This document shows, piece by piece, positions 25,601-32,682 of a DNA stretch of 64,000 nucleotides; the first letter of the stretch is position 1; every line of letters begins with the position of its first letter. The stretch is from positions 372,001 through 436,000 of the forward strand of contig CAILAC010000013.1 in NCBI GenBank assembly GCA_903832055.1. The letters are read 5' to 3'. The translations under genes and the position numbers were made by a program. Source of the DNA: an uncultured Acidobacteriota bacterium. GTDB taxonomy: Bacteria > Acidobacteriota > Terriglobia > Terriglobales > Acidobacteriaceae. The notes under the pieces are model-generated. The model searched no databases, was not told where the DNA came from, and saw only the letters and a program-made list of their open reading frames with translations.

Positions 25601-25617
25601 ATTTTGGTAACCAAAAT
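25601..25617. promoter_or_regulatory. Perfect palindrome upstream of the YedK-like gene
   Basis: ATTTTGGT-A-ACCAAAAT, 8-bp arms around one central base, lies 78 bases before the YedK-like start in the short gap after the hypothetical gene. The symmetry suggests an operator, possibly for DNA-damage control given the downstream gene, but no known consensus was matched. Confidence 0.35.
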
Positions 25618-25694
25618 GCCACATCGTCCTCTAGAGGATTGCGTCGCCCCGTTCATCCAATTACCCTGACTGACATCGAAAGGAACTTCAGCCC

Positions 25695-26429
25695 ATGTGT
25701 GGTCGTTACGTCAGCCGAGCCGACAAGCAGCGCATCGCCGAATCCTTCGGCGTCCGCATCGTACCCGAGAACTACGACCCCGACTTCACGCCAGATTGGG
25801 TGCCGAACTATAACGTCGCCCCGCAAACCCGCAACCCCGTCGTCCGCCTCAACTCCGAAACCGGTCAGCGCGAACTGACGACCATGCGCTGGGGCCTCGT
25901 ACCCTTCTGGGCCAAAGACGCCAAACTCGCCTACTCCACCATCAACGCCCGGGCTGAAACCCTGGCTTCCAGCGCCCTCTACCGCGCCGCCCTCAAGAGC
26001 CGCCGCTGCCTCATCCCCGTCGACGCCTTCTACGAATGGAAGAAGCTGGACGCAAAAAACAAGCAGCCCTTTGCCATCTCCATGAAAGATGACAGCCTGT
26101 TCGCCTTTGCCGGCCTTTGGGAGACATGGAAGGACAAGGCCGCCGACCACCAGCTCGAAACCTACACCGTCATCACCACCGACCCCAACGAGCTCATGCA
26201 AACCATCCACGACCGCATGCCCGTCATCGTCGCCCGCGAAGACTACGCCCGCTGGCTCGCACCTGCCCAACCCGGCCAGCTCCCCACTGACCTCCTGCGC
26301 CCCTACCCCCCCGAGGAAATGAAAGCCTGGAAAGTCAGCAAAGCCGTCGGCAATACCCGCAATAATGGCCCGCAACTCATGAAGCCCGATCAAGATGCGT
26401 TACCGAAGATTGGCGGACTCTTCAACTGA
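25695..26429 (+). CDS. SOS response-associated peptidase family protein (YedK/HMCES)
   Basis: A 244-residue SRAP-domain protein. The catalytic Cys2 follows the initiator Met (MCGRYVSRADKQRIAESFG). Conserved WVPNYNVAPQTRNPVV, MRWGLVPFWAKD, NARAETLASSALYRAALKSR, CLIPVDAFYEWKK and HDRMPVI are all present. In this family Cys2 forms a thiazolidine crosslink with abasic sites in single-stranded DNA, shielding them. All key segments are intact, so it should be active. AAAGGAA precedes the ATG at suitable spacing. Confidence 0.95.
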   Translation: MCGRYVSRADKQRIAESFGVRIVPENYDPDFTPDWVPNYNVAPQTRNPVVRLNSETGQRELTTMRWGLVPFWAKDAKLAYSTINARAETLASSALYRAALKSRRCLIPVDAFYEWKKLDAKNKQPFAISMKDDSLFAFAGLWETWKDKAADHQLETYTVITTDPNELMQTIHDRMPVIVAREDYARWLAPAQPGQLPTDLLRPYPPEEMKAWKVSKAVGNTRNNGPQLMKPDQDALPKIGGLFN

Positions 26430-26499
26430 GGTTACCTGACCGTAAGATTTTTATTATGAATAAGATAATTAAGATTCTATAAAGTAGACATTTAAGCAT

Positions 26500-27690
26500 T
26501 CACCCGGTTGGGTAACTGTCTTGATTCCGCCGGATATATTCCAACAAAATGGCAATCCCTCTGGAAAACTCCTCAGGCCTGCACAACAGACTGATCACCA
26601 GCCATCCCGAACCACTCATGCCAAAGAAGTGTCCAGGATGCACCCAAACGCCCAGATCCAGCAGCCCGCGCGCCGTCACCTCATCCGGCACCATCGCCGG
26701 AATCCGAAGCACCGCATACCAACCACCCTCAACCACCAGCCGATTCACCAACCCCTGCAACTGTTCCGCAAGAGCCCGATCCAACTCCGCCAGATTCGAT
26801 TGAACTCGCCGCAATATCTGGCCCTGGACCGCTGCCCGGCCCTCAAGCCACGTTGGCAACGCCCGCTGAATGGGAGCATTCATTGATAGATAGGTGTCGG
26901 CGAGCACCTCCAGACGCTCCAATGCCGCCTCAGTTCCCGGCCCGACAGCAACGATCCAGGCCGCCTTCATCTGGGGGAGACCACATATCTTGCTGATTCC
27001 ACTCGCGATAAACACGGGGATGTCCAGATCCAACCCAGCGAAACTCTTCTGAAAGCCAGCTTCTTCAAACCCATAGTCCAGGAAAACTTCGTCGACAATG
27101 AGTGCAAGGCCAAACTCCCGGCAAAGAGCCGCCAACGCGCGAGCCTCATCCAATTTGGTAAAGTGCCCTGTTGGATTGTTGGGATGCACAAGCACAACGG
27201 CCCGCGTCCTCTCCGTTACACTCCTCCGCAAACCTTCCAGGTCAATCTGCCAGCCGTGGTCGTAGACAAGGGGCGCAGCGGCAATCCTGACAACCTCTGC
27301 ATCTGCCAGAAAATCAAAAAGCGGGTAGCTCGGCTGTGGCGCCAGAACCTCATCCTCCGGATCGCACAGCAACTTGAACAAATAGCCGTAAGCTTCACTT
27401 GTACTTGTGGTTAGTACTACTTGACCTGGATTGAGACTGACCCCGTGATCGGCGTAGTATCGGCAAACTGCCTCCCTTGCCCAAAGGCTTCCTTTAGGAT
27501 TCGGGTCATAATCGAGCGCCGCCGAATCGGAAAGTGGCCGCAGCAAATCAACTGGATAATCAAAGCCGCAGCGGGTTGGATTGGATGCTGTCAGGTCGTA
27601 AATCGGCAAGCCCGCTGCCTGTCGCTCCCGGAATGCCAGGGAGAGGTCACTCTCTTCGATATTCCAGTTGGTGCGCTTTGAAAATTTCAT
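26500..27690 (-). CDS. PLP-dependent class I aminotransferase
   Basis: A 396-residue fold-type I aminotransferase. The substrate/cofactor motif HPNNPTG contains Asn172, Asp200 lies in LALIVDEVFLDYGF, and the PLP lysine is Lys234 in SGISKICGLPQMK. The N-terminal half has the TASNPTRCGFDYP and YDPNPKGSLWAREAV segments typical of the AspC/AlaT-like branch. The amino acid substrate cannot be told. It converges with the YedK-like gene; the short 70-bp gap between them (26430-26499) is unusually AT-rich. Cytoplasmic. Confidence 0.88.
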   Translation of the reverse strand: MKFSKRTNWNIEESDLSLAFRERQAAGLPIYDLTASNPTRCGFDYPVDLLRPLSDSAALDYDPNPKGSLWAREAVCRYYADHGVSLNPGQVVLTTSTSEAYGYLFKLLCDPEDEVLAPQPSYPLFDFLADAEVVRIAAAPLVYDHGWQIDLEGLRRSVTERTRAVVLVHPNNPTGHFTKLDEARALAALCREFGLALIVDEVFLDYGFEEAGFQKSFAGLDLDIPVFIASGISKICGLPQMKAAWIVAVGPGTEAALERLEVLADTYLSMNAPIQRALPTWLEGRAAVQGQILRRVQSNLAELDRALAEQLQGLVNRLVVEGGWYAVLRIPAMVPDEVTARGLLDLGVWVHPGHFFGMSGSGWLVISLLCRPEEFSRGIAILLEYIRRNQDSYPTG

Positions 27691-27773
27691 CGCTTGCCTT
27701 CAATCGCCGTTCAAAATCCCTGAGCGACTCGATATAGGCTAAACGATAGACGGCACTACGAAAGGACAGCGAT

Positions 27774-28403
27774 TTGGCTCTGCGTGCGGTGGCTTTTGAT
27801 TATGGAATGGTTCTGAGCGGTCCGCCGGTTCCTGAGGCTCATGCTCGGTTGCGGCAAATTACCGGACTCTCGGAAGAGGCATTTGAGCCGCTTTACTGGG
27901 CAGATCGACACGCATACGACCGCGGCGACCTGACAGGACTTCAGTTCTGGCAGAAATTCGTTGCGGACGCTGGCCTGCAGCTTTCGGAAGAGAAAATTGA
28001 GGAGCTGAATCTTTCAGACGCGCACATGTGGACCAGCTTTAACGCGGATACCGTTGCGTGGCATAAACAGTTAAAGCAAATGGGGTTACAGACGGCGATC
28101 TTGTCGAACATGGGCGATACGGTGCTCGAGATCATCGAGGAGAACTTCAATTGGGTCAACGACTTTGACGTACGTATCTGGAGCTATCAGCACCGGATGG
28201 CCAAACCGGAGCCGGCGATTTACCACCTGCTGCTGGACAAATTGGGTACTGCGCCAGAGGAAACCCTGTTTCTGGACGACAAGCTCGAAAACATTGAGGC
28301 GGCGCGGCACCTGGGGATTTTGGGTTTGCAATTTTCTACGGTGGAGCAGTTGCGGCAGGACCTGATAACGGCAGGTTTGGACGAGTTTTTGCCATTGCCT
28401 TGA
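27774..28403 (+). CDS. HAD-IA family hydrolase
   Basis: A 209-residue haloacid dehalogenase-like hydrolase. Motif I is AFDYGMVLSG, motif II TAILSNMGD, the lysine lies in HRMAKPEPAIY, and motif IV is LFLDDKLENIEAARHLG. The DxG form of motif I is common in epoxide-hydrolase-like and phosphatase members of subfamily IA. The start is TTG at 27774, well supported by AAAGGA at 27761-27766. It converges with the sensor kinase gene. Substrate unknown. Confidence 0.85.
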   Translation: MALRAVAFDYGMVLSGPPVPEAHARLRQITGLSEEAFEPLYWADRHAYDRGDLTGLQFWQKFVADAGLQLSEEKIEELNLSDAHMWTSFNADTVAWHKQLKQMGLQTAILSNMGDTVLEIIEENFNWVNDFDVRIWSYQHRMAKPEPAIYHLLLDKLGTAPEETLFLDDKLENIEAARHLGILGLQFSTVEQLRQDLITAGLDEFLPLP

Positions 28404-28459
28404 ACTCGTTTAGCGTGTGGCCTTAACGAAACGGGATTTACCGCAGCATATCCCAGGAA

Positions 28460-30007
28460 TCACTCTTCGATTGACCGGAATGATTGCTGCGCTGAGCCTT
28501 TGTCGATTGTGGGCAGCGTGATTCGAAACGTGGTTCCCTTGCCCGGAATGCTGTCTGCCATCAAGTAGCCGCCGTGAGCAGTGAGGATGGCTCGGGCGAT
28601 TGAGAGCCCCATGCCAGAACCCTTCACCTTGGACTGGGAATGCCTTCCCCTGTAGAACTTCTCAAAAATGTGCGGCAGGTCGATTGGATCGATGCCCGGA
28701 CCGTTGTCTTCGACGGAGAGTTCGATGCCAGCGGCCAGGTGGTGGCTGCGGAGGGTAATGCGCGTGCCGGGCGGGGTGTAACGGGCTGCATTCTCCAGCA
28801 GATGGCGTAGAACACGGCTCAGCAGGCGTGGATCCAACCAGACCGGGTCGTCGGGCTCCTCGACGGCGATGGAGACCCGATGCGAACGCAGGAGTGGCTG
28901 TGACTGTTCGATGGCTTGCTCAAAGAGCGTACGAAGGCGGACCTGCTCGGGAGCGACCTGGATGGCATTGGCGTCGATTTCGGCCATTTGCATGGCTTCG
29001 CCGATCAATGCGTCGAGGCGAGAGCTTTCTTCGTCAATTATGCTCACAAATTCAGCGCGGACCTCTTCGTCGAGGGCTTGCCGATTGTCGGTGCTGGCGA
29101 GGGTGGTGACGGCGGCGCGGATGGCGGTGAGTGGGGTGCGAAGCTCATGGGTGAGTGAGTCAATGAGGGAGGCGCGAAGGCGGTCGGTGTTGCGGGCGGC
29201 TTCGAGTCGGGCTGAGGATTCGATGGCGTGGGCGCGTGTAATGGCGACGGCAACCTGAGAGGCAACGGAGGTTGCCACTTCACGAGAGAGAGTGGCAGGT
29301 TTCCAGGCGAGGGTGCCGATGGTGTTCATGCCGAAAGCGAGGCTGGTTGAGACGTAGCCTTCGGGAGACTGGACAGGTGAAACGGTGCTTGCCTCTGCCT
29401 GGGATTCGGCGGCAGAGCAGGAAGTTCGCAGGAGTTGGTGGAGGTTTTTTGAATCCTCTGGAGTAAGAGCTGGCTGGCTGGCGGCGTAGAACTGATCGTC
29501 TTCCTTGACATAGAGCAAGACACTGCCGAGAGCGAAGTTCTTTTCGACGAGGCGGGGAATGTCGTGAACGAGGCGCTGGGCGTCTTCGTGCAGCATCATC
29601 TCGAGGCTGAGGGCGTAGAGGCGTTCAACGTCGGCGCGGCGCATTTCTGCGTTCAACGTCTGGCGGCGAGCGCGCTCGGCGACACGGCTGACGACGACAC
29701 AGGCGGCGACGTAGGAGAGCATCGCCAGCCAATCCTGAAAGCCGGAGATATTGATGGAGTAGAGCGGTTCGAGGAAGAAAAAATCGAAAAGGAGAGCAGA
29801 TAGCAGGGCGAGAAAGAGTGACAGAGCTGGTCCGGTGACGCTTGCAAACCAAACGATGAGAACGAGAAAAACAATGCCAGATGCGCTGGCACGGGCGTGA
29901 AGCGCGAGCATGAGAACAGTAAGCAGTATGGTTGCGGTCGAGGCGACAAGTCCGTGGACGATATGACGCGTCCATGCCGAAGTGGAAGAAATGCGCATTG
30001 GATGCAA
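28460..30007 (-). CDS. KdpD-like sensor histidine kinase lacking the KdpD N-terminal domain
   Basis: A 515-residue membrane kinase. Residues about 17-105 hold the four short membrane spans of the DUF4118 sensor of KdpD. A GAF-like region follows (about 125-260), then a HisKA dimerisation domain with His287 in THELRTPLTAIR. The ATP-binding domain has the N box LLENAARYT, G1 VEDNGPGID, F box IFEKFYRG and G2 GSGMGLSIARAI, all intact. The large cytoplasmic KdpD/USP sensor of E. coli is absent. It is divergent from its likely partner regulator at 30201. The kdp operon 5 kb away is a plausible target. Confidence 0.88.
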   Translation of the reverse strand: MHPMRISSTSAWTRHIVHGLVASTATILLTVLMLALHARASASGIVFLVLIVWFASVTGPALSLFLALLSALLFDFFFLEPLYSINISGFQDWLAMLSYVAACVVVSRVAERARRQTLNAEMRRADVERLYALSLEMMLHEDAQRLVHDIPRLVEKNFALGSVLLYVKEDDQFYAASQPALTPEDSKNLHQLLRTSCSAAESQAEASTVSPVQSPEGYVSTSLAFGMNTIGTLAWKPATLSREVATSVASQVAVAITRAHAIESSARLEAARNTDRLRASLIDSLTHELRTPLTAIRAAVTTLASTDNRQALDEEVRAEFVSIIDEESSRLDALIGEAMQMAEIDANAIQVAPEQVRLRTLFEQAIEQSQPLLRSHRVSIAVEEPDDPVWLDPRLLSRVLRHLLENAARYTPPGTRITLRSHHLAAGIELSVEDNGPGIDPIDLPHIFEKFYRGRHSQSKVKGSGMGLSIARAILTAHGGYLMADSIPGKGTTFRITLPTIDKGSAQQSFRSIEE

Positions 30008-30200
30008 TGATAGCTGGCTTGAAGCGGCGAGGGCGGGGTTTTGGGGCGCCTGGACCGGAGACGGTGCGTGCTGGAAGGACGATTTTCGTAAGGGGTGCGT
30101 TAGGATGCACCAGAGACTCTAAGAATGAACGAGGCAATGCTGTATTGTTCGTGAAGATGAGCGGTTGTGGCTTAACTTCTTGCCATAGCGGAGCGGGTGC

Positions 30201-30917
30201 ATGAGTGAGGGTGGAGTGCCGGGGCGGATCCTGGTGATTGACGACGAGATGCAGATTACGCGGGTGCTGCGGGCGGCGCTGACGGCGCAGGGATACCAGG
30301 TGCGGGCGGCAAATGACCCGGAAGAAGGACTTGCGCTTTACCGGGAGTGGCTGCCGGACCTGGTGATTACGGACCTGATGATGCCGACCATGACCGGAGT
30401 GGATGTTTGCCGGGCGATCAAGCTGCTTGGGGCCACGCCGGTGGTGGTGCTTTCTGTGCGCGACCATGAGCGCAGCAAGGTGGAAGCGCTGGATGCAGGA
30501 GCTGACGATTACGTCACAAAGCCTTTTAACATCCAGGAGTTGCTGGCGCGCGTGCGGGCGCAGTTGCGGCGGGCACCGGAGCGAGCTTCGCAGGCGATTG
30601 AGACGGGGGATTTTGTGGTGGATGCACTTGGGCACTCGATTTCTGTCCAGGGCAAGCCGATTCATTTGACGCCCAAGGAGTTTGACCTGCTGCTCTTCCT
30701 GGCGCGGAATGCAGGCAAAGTGATGACGCACCGAGCGCTGCTGACCTCGGTGTGGGGGGCTCAGTCTGCGCATCAACCAGAGTATCTGCGGGTATTTGTG
30801 CGGCAACTGAGGAAGAAGCTGGAGTCTGAGACCGGCAAGCAGTACATTCAGACGGAGCCCTGGGTCGGGTACAGGTTTGTTTCAGAGGGCTGGAGCGGTC
30901 CAGAGGCAGAGGAGTAG
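30201..30917 (+). CDS. KdpE-like OmpR-family response regulator
   Basis: A 238-residue two-domain regulator. The receiver domain has the acidic pair Asp14-Asp15, phosphorylation site Asp58 (VITDLMMP) and conserved Lys107 (DDYVTKPF). The C-terminal OmpR-type winged helix (HLTPKEFDLLLFLARNAGKV; EYLRVFVRQLRKKLE; GYRFV) is typical of KdpE. All phosphorylation residues are present. Its 193-bp gap from the divergent kinase holds both promoters. Probably controls kdpFABC or another membrane-stress set. Confidence 0.9.
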   Translation: MSEGGVPGRILVIDDEMQITRVLRAALTAQGYQVRAANDPEEGLALYREWLPDLVITDLMMPTMTGVDVCRAIKLLGATPVVVLSVRDHERSKVEALDAGADDYVTKPFNIQELLARVRAQLRRAPERASQAIETGDFVVDALGHSISVQGKPIHLTPKEFDLLLFLARNAGKVMTHRALLTSVWGAQSAHQPEYLRVFVRQLRKKLESETGKQYIQTEPWVGYRFVSEGWSGPEAEE

Positions 30918-31039
30918 ACCGGGAGTGAAGAGAACAGAAGCCAATTGAGCATCCGTTCCTGGACACGATTGTGGTGGTTGTTTGAAGCTATTGGATATAA
31001 AGTCATGAGCAGTGGTAATCACGCTGAGCAGCTGGCTAA

Positions 31040-31663
31040 ATGACGACTGAACCAACGAATACTGGAACGCTTGCAGCAGACACCGAGGCTGAAGAGTCTG
31101 CACTGGTAGCCGCGATCTGGGCTGGCGACCGGGAGGCGGAAGGCGTGTTTGTGGCGCGCTACAGCCCGAAAGTGCGAACGCTGCTGATTGTGCGATCTCG
31201 GAATCCTGAGCTGGCGCGGGACCTGCAGCAGGATGTGATGATCGAGGCGCTGTGCGCTTTGCGCAAGGGACAATTGAGGGAAGCCAACAGGCTGGCGGCT
31301 TTTGTGGCGGGAATTGCGCGGAATGTGCTGAACAGCCATTTTCGTGCCAAGAGTCGTTCGCCTCATGAAGAGGAGCTTCCGGAAGAGATTGCAGCGACGC
31401 ACTATGAAAATCCGCTGGATTCGATGGAGAGGCGCGAGTTGGCGGAGCGGGCGATTGCGACGCTGGATAGGGTCGACCGCAGCATCTTACAGTTGACGCT
31501 GGTCGATGACATGAAGCCGGGCATGATTGCGACACGGCTGGGACTGACACCGGAAGTGGTGCGGCAAAGGAAGCTGCGGGCGACACGGCGGGTAATCGAA
31601 TTTATAAGGCAGTTGTCACAAACGCCAACAGCGAGCCACTTGATACCAGGAGAACGAACATGA
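31040..31663 (+). CDS. ECF-type RNA polymerase sigma factor
   Basis: A 207-residue sigma70-family factor with region 2 at about 17-95 (LVAAIWAGDREAEGVFVARY; ARDLQQDVMIEAL) and a region 4 HTH at about 130-190 (ELAERAIATLDRVDRSILQL; MIATRLGLTPEVVRQRKLRA). Region 3 is absent, as in extracytoplasmic-function factors. Its stop overlaps the anti-sigma start by four bases (ATGA), so the two are co-translated. TATAAA at 30996-31001 may be the -10 of its promoter. Its target genes are unknown; self-activation of the cassette is usual. Confidence 0.88.
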   Translation: MTTEPTNTGTLAADTEAEESALVAAIWAGDREAEGVFVARYSPKVRTLLIVRSRNPELARDLQQDVMIEALCALRKGQLREANRLAAFVAGIARNVLNSHFRAKSRSPHEEELPEEIAATHYENPLDSMERRELAERAIATLDRVDRSILQLTLVDDMKPGMIATRLGLTPEVVRQRKLRATRRVIEFIRQLSQTPTASHLIPGERT

Positions 31664-32598
31664 CGGAGTGCAAGGGTGGTCCCGCGCAGGAGTTGGCAGA
31701 GCCTTACCTGACTGGCGGGCTGACAGAAGCCGAGTCTGAGCGCTTCGAAGACCACTATTTCAGTTGTACGGCCTGCTGCGAGTTTTTGATGGATTTGCAG
31801 GCGATTCGAGACGGACTGTCGCAGGCACCTCTGGTGATTGCAGATGGGGCAAATTCGAAGCCGGCGTCGGGGCGATTGATCGGGTTTCCGCAGCGGTGGA
31901 TGATGGTGGGCGCGATTGCGGCCGGATTGGTGTTTGCTGCGGTGCTGGTGGGTGTGATGGAGCGGCGCGGCGGAAATGCAGGCGCAGTTGCAACAGCGGG
32001 AAACGGGGCCGGCCCTGCGGGCAGGATTGCCGTCGTGACATCCCCGTCAGCGGGGAATCCCTCCGCAGGGAAGGACGGCGCTGCGCGGGAAGTTGAGATG
32101 GCCAGCCTGGCGGATTTGCAGCTGCCGAAGTATCACGCGCCGCAGTTGCGCGGGGCTGACGGGTCGTCAGCCCCGTCGGACGCGACGGATACCGAGGAAG
32201 CTGCCTTCAAGACTGGCATGGCAAGCTATGGACGGGGTGACTGCGCGGGCGCGTTGACGCAGTTAGCGAAAGTTCCTGTCGCCGGAGATCGGGCTTTGGC
32301 GGCTGCGTTGTATTCGGGGCTATGCGAGATGCGGGTTCATGCTCCAACGGGCAGTGTTCGTGCAGGTGGAGATATGTCCAGGGCGCAGGCAGATTTCAAT
32401 CGGGTGATAGCCGCTGGTGACAGCGCCGAGCTTGAAACTGCGGAGTACTATCTGGCTCAGACGATGCTGCTGCGCGGGGATGAAACCGGAGCGCGAAGCC
32501 TGCTGACCAAGACGATTGCGCTGCATGGGGACTATGAAGAGCGCGCCCGGCGGGAGGCTGCGCGGTTGACGGCCGAGAAGAAGGCCGGAATCCAGTAG
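31660..32598 (+). CDS. Membrane anti-sigma factor with zinc-finger N-terminus
   Basis: A 312-residue protein. The cytoplasmic N-terminus carries an HxxxCxxC zinc motif (His32, Cys36, Cys39), which defines the ZAS class that binds ECF sigma factors. One membrane span lies at about 80-100 (MMVGAIAAGLVFAAVLVGVM). After it comes a flexible Gly/Ala/Ser/Pro linker (101-178), then a helical repeat region at about 180-312 similar to TPRs (AAFKTGMASYGRGDCAGALT), which would be periplasmic. The linker DNA is packed with short inverted repeats. It probably holds the sigma factor until a signal or proteolysis frees it. Confidence 0.82.
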   Translation: MTECKGGPAQELAEPYLTGGLTEAESERFEDHYFSCTACCEFLMDLQAIRDGLSQAPLVIADGANSKPASGRLIGFPQRWMMVGAIAAGLVFAAVLVGVMERRGGNAGAVATAGNGAGPAGRIAVVTSPSAGNPSAGKDGAAREVEMASLADLQLPKYHAPQLRGADGSSAPSDATDTEEAAFKTGMASYGRGDCAGALTQLAKVPVAGDRALAAALYSGLCEMRVHAPTGSVRAGGDMSRAQADFNRVIAAGDSAELETAEYYLAQTMLLRGDETGARSLLTKTIALHGDYEERARREAARLTAEKKAGIQ

Positions 32599-32682
32599 CA
32601 ACCCAGTTTGGTCGCTGCGATGAATGTTTACCCCGGTGGTTTCAGAAGCGTTATAGTTGCGGAGCGAGCTTTGCCCCGAACG

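Noticed and set aside
26438-26500. A defined replication origin in the AT-rich gap
   Set aside because: No clear DnaA boxes or dnaA/dnaN genes; only the skew change is reported, not an origin feature.
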